Below, one piece after another: positions 1 to 14,600 of a stretch of DNA of 64,000 nt (positions are counted from its first letter, which is position 1; every line of letters starts with the position of its first letter). This stretch comes from Phoebastria nigripes (taxonomy: Eukaryota > Chordata > Aves > Procellariiformes > Diomedeidae). A model generated the notes under the pieces. It worked only from the letters and a program-made list of their open reading frames with translations. It searched no databases and was not told the DNA's origin. The position numbers and the translations under genes were made by a program. The stretch spans positions 434,001 through 498,000 of the forward strand of contig JAYKAV010000422.1 in NCBI GenBank assembly GCA_035582835.1, written 5' to 3'.

Positions 1-1315
<1,315 letters not shown>

Positions 1316-2427
1316 TAAGTGTGGCTTGCTGTGGAGGGAGATAGTAAGTTACTATGCGAGGAGAAAGACCACACAGTTGGCCCAATTTCAGTAGCGTTTG
1401 AGCACATGCTTTGAGCTGCTTTTGCTAAGAATTAATATACAGGCTTAGAGTTACATTATGATGAGCTTTGCTGAGTCAGGAATTAGAAGAAGATGGTCCT
1501 GAGCTAATAAAGACCCGAGCAGCCAACAGTGAGAAAGGCAGGCAGGCTTGTGATCACCTAGAGAAAAAGTACTTTTGGAGACTGAGGAGAGAGGGGGAAG
1601 AGAGTTCAAAACATTTTGGTAAGCTCTTGCTGATTTCAAAGTCAGCTGTAAAGTTGAGGCTGACTTTAATTGCTATTGCTTGTGGTCCACAGAAGTGCAT
1701 CTTCCCAGAAGCATTTTCAAAATGACTTTATTAAAGCAGGGATATTAAATATTACTGGTGCCTCTTGGATGGTGTAGTTTGTGGGTTGAGACTTTGAAAG
1801 GAGAGAGTTAACAAAAAGTTCAGTGCATACCCATCCTGCCCTGGGAGCAAAGGAAGACAGATGAGGATCTAGAAGCCTTGTCTGAGTGAATTATTTAAGA
1901 TTTTTTATCTTTAAAATGCTTCCAGTCTAAACCACAGAGACATCATTTCTGTTCTTTAATTGGCATGAGTTTATTTGCCCCTCACTCAGTAAATAAAATT
2001 GGCTTTTCTTTTGATTGCCTGACATAAAAGATAAAAGCAAGCTGAGTCACAGTTGTATGATGGCGGATGGAGCTGCCTGATCTCTGCGCTCCCAGCTTTC
2101 CCCACTTGCGCACATCTGCTGAACTATTGGGCTTATTAGGAAAAGCTTTCTAAAATTACTCCATTTCCCTTATGAATTGCCTTTCCTCTTCTTTTATAAT
2201 GAGACAGAAAGACTTTTATCTACCCCAGCAGAATACGTCTGGGACTGGGAAATGCTAGAAGACGACACACAGTTTGGCTTGTAGTCTATGTGCTTCTGCA
2301 TTTAGTTTGCTATAGTGTACCCCTGTGCTAGGAGCCTGGCAAAGAGTGAAGATTGTATTGTGTGCAGGTTATAATACTTTATCTTTTCCAATGGCTGGAG
2401 GCATAGCAGAGAGCACTAGAGATGCTA

Positions 2428-2446
2428 ACACACACACACACACACA
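2428..2446. repeat. (AC)n microsatellite
   Basis: About nine AC dinucleotide units in the BMPER intron. Short, uninterrupted and likely length-polymorphic. Confidence 0.95.
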
Positions 2447-5367
2447 GTGTCTGTTGAATGCATTTCAGCAACATTCCCATCTCACTTCCATCGTCCTCTA
2501 AAGGTAAGTGATGACAATGCAAATGGAAAACAGGCACAGAAAGATTTGTTTCATTTTGCAGTGGATTTTTTGTCCCTTTTTTAAAGTAGCTCTTGATTAA
2601 TTTAGTGCAATACACTTCCTGACACCACAGTGGAAAATGATTTATATTTTGGCTACAGCAGCCAGAAAAAAAGTCTCTACATGTTTGCACACAAGAATTA
2701 CTGTAGAGCATTTCTGTTCCTTTAAAATAATGTCTTCTATTTGTCCTGGACAGACAATGAAGTCAAGCGAATATTTAATTTGATTATGTCCTTTTGTAGA
2801 AAAGTCTATTTTTCCCTAAGGAAACTTTATGTTGAAATGACCATCATATTCTGTCAGAAGTAGCTGTTCGTTTGTTTCCATTTAGATGTTGCCAGCTGTT
2901 AGAATGCTCAGCTCCCAATACAGGAATCAAAGATAAAATATAAATTAAAATTAAATAATGGTATTTAGTGGAATGCTACTTCTTGTTAGAAACTGACAAA
3001 GTTGTAGCAAGCAATTTATTCAATGACCATGGCCATTTTTCATACTAGGAAATTCCTGCAAGGAGGTAATGATTATGGGACACACATTCAGGAAAGTTCT
3101 GAGAACCTTTCTAACATAAATCTTCTCATATATAAATATGCGCATGTGTATGTGTATAAGTATAAATATGAGTACTTAAGAAATTTGCATTTTTCATGAA
3201 TTTTTTTCAAAGAACTCATTGCTGGTAATGTACTTTTGCAGAAAATTTAAATTACCATTAAAAGAAATTTAAATTAACATTTACAGCTTTTTACTGAGGT
3301 CTTTTAGAAAAGCATATTTAGTCAATGTTTTCTAATTTCAGGCTAGGTTTAACTAAAATTTTTCCAATTCTGCTTTTCTGAATACGAACAAGCTCCTAGC
3401 GGTAAGAGAAGTGAAGAGGCAGAATGGTAGGGTCGGGTTCTGTCACTTTTCTATTCATCTCCTCTTTGAATTGAATAGCTTCTCAGTTTTTACCCTCCAA
3501 CATTACGTACTATGGAATTTTTCCATTCGAAATACTGCATTCTCAAGAGTTAACCTTTCTTGGTCATTCTTGCCTATATTATCAACATTGCCTCATTTTC
3601 ATTATGCTGCTCTGGTAGTGACCTGCTGTTAATAAGAATTCTCAGAAATAGAAATAAACTCAGCAGGAACATTACGAATTAGGGTGTGTTTTCTCGAAAT
3701 ACCAAAAAAGGCAGCGAACAATGCATCGCAAACATTTGTCTGACATTGTGTTACTGAGGAGATTTCTGTGAAGACGTCTCAAATTCACTTTAAGTCTCAT
3801 TCTTTTTACAGCTGTAGTTTCTCCTTTTGTTAGCCATCCAAAAAACATATACAGCAAGATTGTCATGATTGTTAGGTGAAAAGGACATGGTTAATGTTTT
3901 AAAGAGTAGAGATCTAGCTGCATGGTTTGTGGGGTGAAGAACAGCTAACTCCTGAGCTTGACCTTGATAGATCTGTGACAACTTAGTAGAAATGGTTGTG
4001 CACCTTGCCCTTACCCCTTTTTTTGATGTTGTGACTTTGGTGACTTGTGTTTCTCTGCAAAGCACATGGTAGAAGAAAGCACAATGTAAGTGCACAAGAA
4101 NGGATTTTGAAATAGTCCAGACTGCAAACTAACAATTTTAGCATCTAATTTTATACCACTCTTTTAATTCTTTGTTTTGTAACTAGACACGTTTTATGGG
4201 CTTTTAATTGTGGTTTGTTTTGTTTAGTTTTGGGTTGGTATTTTTTGTTTGTCTTTAATGCATTGCTAGTTGTTCAGTACTCATGAGTAATACTCTAAAA
4301 ATAACCCTTAGGGTTGAACTTTGCGGAGGCAAGTTCATTAAGCAGGGAAACGATTTTGAATTTCCAGGATATTTTGGTAAAGTCTGGGTGAAGGAGAGAT
4401 TAGCAGTGACAGCCATCACCATTGCCACTTGTCTATTTTGATACTTTAATATGGCTAAGCATCCTGGATTAGTCCTTGCCATAAAAAGAAAAAGTTACCA
4501 AGGTTACTCAGTAGTAATTTTTTTAGAGGGGATACTTCAACTATGTATGCAATAAAGCTTGCACTCAGACTCCTGAAGCTGCTCTTGAGTATAAGCAGCA
4601 CTAAAAATAGGTGATACCATCCGAATTTCTCATGCTGCTGTTACCAGAAAAAGCTCTTTCACATTATCAAGAAATATTATGGTACTACTTAAGCTCTTGG
4701 ATGAGGATTTGGGGAGCTTAAGGGACTTGAGGAAGGAGAAGAGGACTTTCTGTGCTCACCAAGCCCTACCCCATGGCTGATCTCATTGTGTACCTTGGAG
4801 CTGTGCTGGAGCAAGGGCCTGGAGGTGACTCCAGCCCCAGTGAGGCCAGGGAGCAACGTGGCATGGGGGACAGGTCCTCAGTGTGCCCCCATGCCTGATT
4901 TGCTCAGCCATGGCTGATACCTCTCGGGAGCCTCCTTGGGAGGCATAGGAGCAGGCAGCCCCAAACAGGGGTGCAGGGACCGCAGTGAGAGAAGCATAGC
5001 AATGCTGCTTAATACAGGGACAAGTTGGGCTGCAGGAGACACCATAAAGGAAGGCACAGAACTAATATTCCTATTAACACCTGCCCTCATTAGCATCCAT
5101 GGCTTTCTAGTAGTTTTTTTTTAATAGTTTGGTATCACCAACAGATTTGGAATGTGACATCAACATGATATCAGTATATCACCCATCTCTAATACACCTA
5201 CACAGCAGTTGAGTTCATAAATGACTAGTTAGACATTGCTCAAGACTCTCGCTATTGCCATAACTTTGGAAAAATATTCAATATCTTGCTTTTGCCATGA
5301 AGTAGATTTCCCCATTTGAGATTGGAAAATTTGTGCTCCTAACTCTTGGGACAAGTCTTTTTATTGT

Positions 5368-5426
5368 TATTACTCTTCCTATTATTACTATATATTTTTG
5401 TTATTGTTGCTATTATTATTATTACG
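5368..5426. repeat. ATT/TTG-rich simple sequence
   Basis: A low-complexity run of imperfect ATT and TTG trinucleotides, broken by a short TATATATTTTTG segment. It lies in an AT-rich part of the intron. Confidence 0.8.
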
Positions 5427-8400
5427 TTTATAACAGACAACAGCATACCAAATGATTAGTTACTCTCTTTTTCTCTTTTGTAATTGTCCTAAGAGGTATG
5501 TTTTTCTCTCAAACACTTGAATTTAATCATATTCAGTATTTTATGGCAAGCAGTAATTAACATAGTAATAGCCTCATTTGTTTGAATCTGTTAATCAAAT
5601 ACATTCAGGAATTGCAAATCTACTTTATTGCAATTCTTGTCTTAAATGTTCCTTGTGACTGTGCTGATATTACTCCATCTTAGCTCTTGGTTAATCAGTT
5701 AATGAGTTTCTATTTCAGTTAACTAATTAACTTCATGCAGTTAACTGCTGCAGTCTTGCAGTTTTTCTAAAAATTTCCACTTAACTAGAGAAAATATTAT
5801 TGTTTAGAGTTAAAGCATAAATTGCAATGTTGTGTAGTCCGTCAGCTCTGTTATTAAGTTTGACAGATATGCCATGGATGGCTGCAGACAGCATGTGAGC
5901 CATAGCATTGCTAAGTTAATTACGAGCTCTATTTAAAAGATGGGGACCAAGGGTTTGTGGCTTTGAAGCGGAAGGTTTGAAGGTTTTTTTCCCTGTTAAC
6001 AATGATGTCCTACAGCTGTAAAATTCATGTGGTTATGCCCCCATGTTCACTCAGCAGGATGGTGCAAAAGAAATGTAGGCTGAAGAATGACTTCAGAAAA
6101 GCCCATTTCAAGTGTTAAAGGGGTGGGTGGAACTGGGATCTCTGGAGCCCTCTGTTTGCTGCCAAGGGTGCGTATTGCAAAATTCTCCCCACGAGGTTTT
6201 CTGGTCCTGGCTGTGCATGTGGGCACAGCAGTTGCCTGTGCTGCTCCAGCTGAGGCCGGGCTGCTCCAGGACTTGTCTGTAGTGTAACCGAAGGGTGGCT
6301 GTAGCTCTGACTGCTCACCAGGGTGGCTTCTGTCCCAGCTCCTGCTCCTGCACCAGCCTTCACATCTGTCTTTCCACCCACCCCAGGGCAGACCTGGCCT
6401 GTCCCCCACTTCAAGACAAGCCAGTGGTGTTGGCTCGAGAAAAGGATCAATGGCATGGAGCCGTGGTTGGTCCCCTTGCAGAGCCGGTACAGAGCAAGGG
6501 CTCTTGCTCCCACTCACCCTCGTGCTAAGGTAGGGATGTTCCTGCACCTGTCAGACCACCTGCCCAAAGCTGGCCCTGAGTCTGGGTACTAGCAGCAGTG
6601 TAACCACAACAGAGAGGAGCTCAGGATGAAACAATTTACTCAGCTTCTTGGGCAAATTGTCACTGAGCAGCTGTATGACCCAGGGAGCTTCTGGTTAGAA
6701 AGGAATTTAAAAATATTTGAAATAATAATGGTATTTGTTTAAGCAAATCTGCACCAGGACTTGAGTATCCTGTGAGCTAGATGCTCCACTTTCCAGTCTG
6801 CTCTGTTCAGCATCTTTGAGTCTTCCATCCATTTGAAGTTACCACTGGACCTTTAGTTGCTTGCATTGTTAAGTGCTTAATAATTCAGGCTTTCTGTACA
6901 GAAATACTCTGCTTTATATCATTCTACTTATACAAGGTGATCCTTTGCAGATCTGCATTGGAGAAACGCGCAAAGGACTAAGCCTAAATGTGTAGGCACT
7001 GGGAGAGCCGGTGTTCCCAACCCTTACAAGAGCACTGGTGCTTGGGAACACATTATCCACACGTATCTGGCTGGGCTGCCTGCTGCCTTTACTTTATGCC
7101 TCTGTACGAATTGGCACTATTCCCCAAACCACTTCTAAATGTCAGCCTGTGCATCTTGTGTAAGGCTGTGATGAACTCACTGACATACAGGTAAGAGGCA
7201 CCATGACTTACACTGCTGGTGACTGACAGTGCTAACAAATGGGAGAAAATGGTCTTTGTAGTGTCCGATGCACCTTGGGATTTCTAGCAGCAAGCATCAA
7301 ACTTTGCTACCTATATGCTGATGGTAAGGAGTACTGCAAAAATGCCGCATATATATGTCTATAGATCACCACTGTTTTAAGCCTCCTCCTTGAAGTATTT
7401 TTCATCTGATGTAGCCAAGAGTGAGTGCAAGCTGCCAGAAAAATACTGTTTGGATTTAAGGATTAGAAGTTTGGATTTGGACAAATAGGTTGAGTGGTCA
7501 GAGAAGATAAATCTGAAGCCAAGCTGAGCTCAATTATCTGCAGATCATGATTCCTCTTCGTCTTTCCCTACACCCCTGCCCCTGGTGGGGTATTTTTCAC
7601 GTAACCAAGCCCCATCCACTTGTGTCTGTTTAGAAAAGTACCTCAGGAATTTGGGGCTAGAAAACATTCTTCTCTTTGTATCAGTGGTTATTACAGCTGT
7701 AAAACATTGAAGCAGTGCCAGAGGATTCACAGATGTCTCCTTTCCTGTTGAGGTATTGGGAATGGGGGGGGATGAGGGTGGAGAGGGCTCCAAAATCTGA
7801 CAAGACCGTGGTGTTGGACAGACACCATTCACCTGGGACCATCCGTGGCTTGCTTCCAGCCGAGAAGCGCGTGCTTCCCCGATGACCCACTTTGTGCTTC
7901 CCTATATGGAAAGTTAATGATTTTTTTTTTTTTAACAAGGAAAGATTTTTTTATAGGAAAACCAGATGAAGCAGCATACTACTCTGTGATTGAAACCCAG
8001 GGAAGTTTCCTTTCCTTCAAAGGATGGCATGTCTGGAATGTGTTTGTTTTGCTTACCTAATTACATGATCACAACCCTACTTGACGCTATCCTTTTACAC
8101 TGAATGAGATGTTATTTCCTACTGGTTGCAAGTGCAATATGAGGCTTCTTTTCCCTCTTTTCCAGGAAAGAACTCCATTTGTGATTATCATGCATGCAGG
8201 TATATAGAGACTTATTACAAAAACCTGCAGGAGCAGGTCTAGGCCTAGTAAAACTTCATTTCTTTCTGGTTTATTACCTGGCTCAATGAAATCCAAGTCA
8301 GGTGTTTCATAACCAAATACTGTCTTCCTCATTGCCCAGTGTCTGACAGATGTGAGACTCTGCATGTGAAAATGTAAGGTCAGTTTGACTGAGACAAAAA

Positions 8401-8596
8401 TGATCCTGAAGGATGGTAGGAACTATGGGGAAGGGAGGAGAGGGGGAGACATCTAACAGAAAAGTAGGGTACCATAAATGCCCGTCTCATTTGTCAATAT
8501 GGACTGCATTCTCAGAACTTGTTGTTCCTGGATTACCTTTAACAGAGTTTTGGTAGGGTGTTTTTGTTTGTTTTTCTACAGTACCTTGGAGTCATG

Positions 8597-8640
8597 GGAT
8601 AAAATCCTGATTCACTGAAGTCAATGGGAATTTTGCTATA
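8597..8640. repeat. Remnant of an ancient amniote repeat
   Basis: The segment reads as a degraded copy of a motif common in turtle, crocodile and bird DNA: an 'aaatcctg' start, then 'gaagtcaatggga' and 'ttttgc'. From memory this belongs to old non-autonomous or CR1/L2-like 3' ends; I cannot assign the family. A similar fragment lies at 62957-63005. Confidence 0.45.
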
Positions 8641-11600
8641 TTTGGGTGACAGGTTTTCATCATTGTGACTGTTCTTGTCCCATGCAGATTTCTTACACTA
8701 ATCTCTTGCATCAGTTTAGTAATCCTTGGTTAGCCTTCCCACCATTTGCTGTACCACAGACAATTTAAGAAAGCTTCAGCTGGTTCAGAGACAGCAGGTC
8801 CATTCTTTACTGGGTTAGGCAAAGTGAAACGCATTCAGACTGGGGCTCCCAGATCCTGTCTGCTTGCCACTTTTTTCCTAGGGAAAATCTAACGGGTGGC
8901 TTTCCAAGGCAGAAGGCCTAATTTGTCTGGCCACAGGCTACTGAGAGATCCTTTCTGTGTTTCGCTAACTTGAGTTCACTCGTGGTTCTTTCTTCTTGGC
9001 TGTAAGAAGTTTGTAGAAAAAGCCTGCAATGCTAGGTCTGCTGTCCCTCACATTTTTCAAAGCTTATCTGATAGGCTTTTAAACATGCCCTAGGCATAAC
9101 TTCTTTAATATAGAGTTCCCCATCTCAAATATCCTTATTAAAGCTATAATCTTAAAGTGCCACTATTTCACAGTGAGCATGAGTGTGCCCTAGGACTATC
9201 ATGGCAAAATACAAGCACATCCCTGTTGCATACACTAATAAATATTTTTGGAAAGGGCCCTTTCACATTCTGGAAAACACCCCTGATGTTTCAGTAATAT
9301 AATACAATGCATGATTTTTAAAAATAAGAGAGCAGGTGTGGCGAGGAACTGGTAGAAAAGCAGAGTGATATCCTCCCGTGTGGAAATGTTTTAAAAGACG
9401 CCACCTGCCATTTGGTGCAACTTGATCCATTGCCAAAGCAAAAATACTTGCTACACTGAAGTATTCTTTTTAGCTGCGAAAATAAATCCCATTTTTTGGA
9501 GAGATGCTATTCAGAGAAGTTGTCAGCATGATCAGAGGAAACCACCCTATGTCTCCGTCAGGTACCGCAGAATTTTAACTACAGCTGCTACAAAATCCAA
9601 GACCTCTGTTCGATCTCATTTTAATTAACCTCTAAGACATGTTCACAGCAGGGCTTTCTTTGCTAGTTTGTTTTAATTTAATTTTAGCTTTTTATGTTTT
9701 AAGCTTTATTGCAGTATTGATTTTAAATAAAATCCAGAGATGCTTAGCTGATGGTAATATGTCTATTTCCGTGAATAAATAATTCAAGAAACCAACCCAT
9801 CGGATCTTATATTCTGCCTTGGGCAGAGGCTAATAAGTGTTGCAAGGAAGAGGAAACCCACCCATACTGTAGCTGGCCAACTGTGCCATGTCATATATGG
9901 TGGAGAAACCCCTTTCAGGCCCCTGAGATGATCAGTTTACATCTCATAGCATGAAATTTTAATTACCTTTCCTTTAACATGCATAACTGCAAAGCTACTA
10001 TATTTCAGCTCCTATTTTAAGCCACCTGCAGTATATCCTGCCTAATTAGACACACAGCAAAGATGAACGAGGGTGTTTATAAGCAGGCAAATGAGACGAA
10101 TTTGTGGGAAACGTTTTAAAAATAAGCTTAACCTAATCCTCCTGTTATTCTTATGAGTTCATTTATGCTTCTGGCAGGATAACCAGACAAAGCAGGACGT
10201 GAGCTGTGACCAGCACAAAAAAATTTTCTGTAGAAAGTTTGCCTTAGGAAGGTTTTGACAGCTCCGAGCAGCTTATCGAGCTTGCTCTTGCAGTCATTCG
10301 GAGAGCTGACTTGCCGCATGCGAGGGGTCCATTCTGGAGAATTTACATGGGTTAGATTTAACTGAAAGCTTTCTTGTGGGTGTTTTTAATAGCTGAAGGT
10401 TTTTCCTTCAGTTTTGCTGTTGTTTCCTAAATCTCACAGGGCATCCAAAAAATCTGGGGTGTTCCCAGTCTTCGAGATCTCCAGGGACCTTATGTCAGCT
10501 TTTTAGTAGCTGTCTGTGGTATAAAGTAGCAATCTGGGGTAAAGGCAAATCTGCCTCTCTCCTGTCCGTCCCCGTAAGGGCTCGCTGTATCGATAGGCAC
10601 GTGAAGGTCCCATACTCCACACTTGCTCTCTCAAGCATGCGAAGTGCTAGTGTGTAAAGCAATTAACTTCTGTTAATTACTCAAGCCTCGTTTTTCCTTC
10701 AGTCTTCACTGCACACTAAGGCATCAGCACCTCGCATTACCGGTGATTTACGCAGGCCCACAAACAAGTGCAGTACAAGCCGTTTCGGGAGGCCTTTGCT
10801 GCCGTTCAACCTGCAAAATGTTTGCTCCCTGGGCAGCGGAGCACCAAGAGCAAGAGCAGATCAAGCACCAGGTGCCGGCAGTGTGATGAGAGGCAGGTGC
10901 AGCCCTTGTTTAACTGCGAGCACACCGGTCCTACACAGCCATATGCGGCAGGGCCAGTGCTGATGAGGGCTTGGGGCATGACAGCAAAAGCTCGTGACCC
11001 CCCCCATGGCAAATCTTGGCACCTGANGATTATTGTACCCTAGGGTGTTGCAACACCAGAGCAAAGAGCAGACTTGTGGGAAGTAAGGCAAGAATGGGTG
11101 GAGGTACTTGTGCTTATACAGGAATATGTATTTATCCATCTCAAATATTTACCATCACAATATCTAATCTTGGGTAAGGTACACGGCACAGGCTGGATGC
11201 ATGGGTATGTGTGTCAGGTTCACCCACCCTTTAAACTGTTGAGATGCCACTTAGAAACACATGTGTGTGGCTCTGCTCTCGTAATTAACTCTGTCTCTGG
11301 TGGACTCATCAGAGCAGGCATAGACTTATGCTAACATGGTGAGGTCTCAGGACTGGAGATTGCCAGTGCCATCCTGGAGCAGGGGTAGAACTAAAATGCC
11401 ACTGGATCCAAAATACACCATAAACAGTCCCTTCCCCACCCAAAGGGAGTGGTAGGGTTATATTTTCACCCAAATGGAGGGCTCTGCATATGTGAGAGCA
11501 GGTGCTGTGATTTCACCTCTTTATATGATATGCAGAGGATGAGAGCATTTAAGTCTCTCCCTGACTCCCCCACTTAAGCCAGTTGAAATTAAAATTGGTG

Positions 11601-14600
11601 GGGAATGCGCTGGGAATACTGAAGGGAGTTGGAGCCATATGTTTTCTTGCATTCCTGGGTACTCCTACAACTAACATTCTGTTTATATAATATTCCTGAA
11701 ACATAAAAGCTAAAATAAATCCAGCATGTGAAAATTAATAACAAGTCATTTCTCTCATGATCAGTCCAGAGGAAGCTGTCGTAAGTGTTAAGGTATTCAG
11801 ACAGCTGATTTTTGTACATCAGCTCTCAAGTGAGGTATGTAGTTTACAGAGAGTGAGTGCTTAAGGTTATGTAGTCTATGAGTACATGAAGTAAGAGGCT
11901 GTTGAGGATGGTGGATACCATGGCAGCAAGGAAAAAGTTTACAAAGTTCATTTCCTAAGTGCTCCTTCTTAGCACTTTACATTTTCAAATTGCAGTGTAA
12001 ACGTTTAATTCTCAGTGCACCCTGGTTTAAAGTTGCTGAAATGAAGAAAGAGTTCTTTGCTGTGCAGGAAGCCAAGAGCAGATTTGAGATTAAAACGTGA
12101 AAGTGCCTGGTTCCTGGCCTCAAGCTCAAGTCCTTCTGATAGGATTTAAGAGGTTTCACATGTACAAGAAGTGTATTGTCTTATTCTGGTCAAAGCACAA
12201 ATTCTTTTCAAACTTTCAGAAGAAAGCGTTGCTAGTCTTTTTAAGAAGGTACTAAATCTTCTCTGCTCCTGTAAGGCCCAGTTAGATGACAACTTCATTA
12301 ATACTCCATGCAGCAATGTGTCTTTGGCAAGTAAGAACCTTAAAACAAGTCAAAACCTAGTAATGGATTGAGGCATGGACTATAAAAGACTTGCTTTTGG
12401 AGTAGGAGGAGTCGATATGCAAGAAAAACCCCATACTCTGTTTTCAGATATCAAGGATTTGGCTGAGGTTTGAAAGCCCATTTTTGTCATTCTGCTCATC
12501 TGTCTGTCTACGTGGTTCTTCTCTGTTGTACTGATTTCTCAGCCCATTGTTCATGAAAAAAATTTCCATACTTTCTGGAGGGATATTTTTCATCATGGCA
12601 AGGTGATGACATAGATCATAGATGTCCTAGGTGTCCTCAAAGGGTGACATAAACTTTCAATGATTTCAAGATTTGCTGTGGGTACAGAAAACTTTTTCAA
12701 AAAAGGGTTATAGACTGCATGGCATGAGGAATACACTTCTTGGCCTTGTTTCCAAAGGCAAAGATGATTTGCTGACAATATAGAGAAGGATCACCAAGAT
12801 ATCACTTGAAGGGGTTGAGGTTGTTCTGTAATCAGAGAACTACACAGATCCCACAAACAAGTGGCTATTTTATCTGCCATTGAGGTTGTTAACATGCCCA
12901 GATTCTATACATTAATTAGGCTGTGTTTTGTCAGCGTCTGAAATATGTAGTTCCCCCTATTTGCATCACGATTCCTGACTTTACAGAAGGCCCAGATCTT
13001 CACTGCAACCATTAGCAGCAAATATCTGATTTCAAAAATACCCACAAGCCCAAAATTGAAATACAGTACATGGACATTTCAGCCCATTAGTAAGGGATAT
13101 TTGGTTCATCTTCCAACTCTCCTTTAACTCACCTGTACTGATCTCCAGATAGTTTATCTCTTTGGTTAGTTTGATTTCTAGACAGTCGTTTCAAACTGGT
13201 GTCCATCCATCCCCTGCAGATGAAGAACGCAGATAACNGGCACCTGTGAAACGTGTACTCTGCACAGCCGGGCGAGATCACACAAAACACAGTGGCAGAG
13301 AGGCAATGAGGGAACAAACTCCTCTGGCAGGGTATTCTTTCATGAGCCCATGATTTCTCCCAAGACGTCTAGACTGCTGCCTGACTTGACATAATCTATT
13401 CCATAGCCATAGCCTGTGTTACGTGGTAGCGAGGCAATATCCCTGGCCAGGATTCCCATCTGGTTTTTGAGGCGAGGAATTCACACTGCGTGGTTCTCTT
13501 TATCAGCTGCATGCAAACTGTGCACCGTCTCGTAGCCCCCAGAATTTCCTTCACCTGTCTCTTTTATTTCTCTTTGTCTCTCAGTGCTGTTCATATTTCT
13601 TTCCAAATGATAAAGTACTTGGCCAGGAATGCTTTTTAGTTATGGAATACCACAGGGATTTTTGTCAACATTCCCCATCTATGGAAGTTACAGTTTTATA
13701 TGGGCAGCGGAAATTTAACTGTGGCACTGCAAATAATTAACTCTTGCGACATAAAAAGGTGCTATTTATTATCTTCACTGTCCTTGCAGCAGATGCAGGC
13801 ACCGGGTTCAAAGTCGTGCCAAGGTTAAAGGTGCTGTGTACATGCTCAGAGAATTGTTGGTGGAGTATGTTTTAGTTCCATAACCGTGATGGACCTGATT
13901 GACAGTAGTCTATGCAGAATGTTTAAAAGCTTTTCCATATGACTAGGAAGTCAGGAGTTGACAAATTTCCTCAGTGTTTATAATTAAAACCCAGAAGAAG
14001 ATATTAAACAGTTACTGGTTTCTATCTTGTGGTCAATATTAAGGTTTATTGACTTGAGAACCAATATTGACTGAGGGGAAACTAAGCTTGATTTTTCCCC
14101 TAAGGCCTACCAAGTCTGCATGTTGACTGAAAACAGAAGGTTGCATGGTATAGACATCCAATAGCAACCTTTTCCAAGGATAGGAACTTGTTTCTTTGAC
14201 ATTCAGAATGACTCCAAAGTTTGTTGTAATGTTTGTTACAATGCTTTACAGAAATTAGCATTACAGTGTTGCTTTAAAGAGCCTTTTAATTGTGGATATG
14301 CCCCTTTGACATACAATTGCTGGGGTTATGTAGAGTGCATGAAAACGCTGGATTTGTAGCCTAAAGGAGGGAGCATTGTGTGTTGAGTGGGTACAATATG
14401 AACAGCAGCAACAGGAGCTTCTTGCGGTGTCCTACTGTTATGTTTCCATCTCGGGCTGTGACAGCACAGCTTGCTGAAGTCCACGGTTGGTATCATCTAT
14501 TCAGTCCTTGATTGTCTCAGAATTACTGCAAACAATGTGGTGACTTCTGTGTCATGGACTGCTCCTTCCTGGGAAGCAAGAAAATGCAGCTGAACTCATT

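Noticed and set aside
6047..6592. Several overlapping open frames up to 166 codons on both strands
   Set aside because: They lie in a GC-rich, CpG-poor intronic patch where stops are rare; no domains and no exon-like splice boundaries were recognised.
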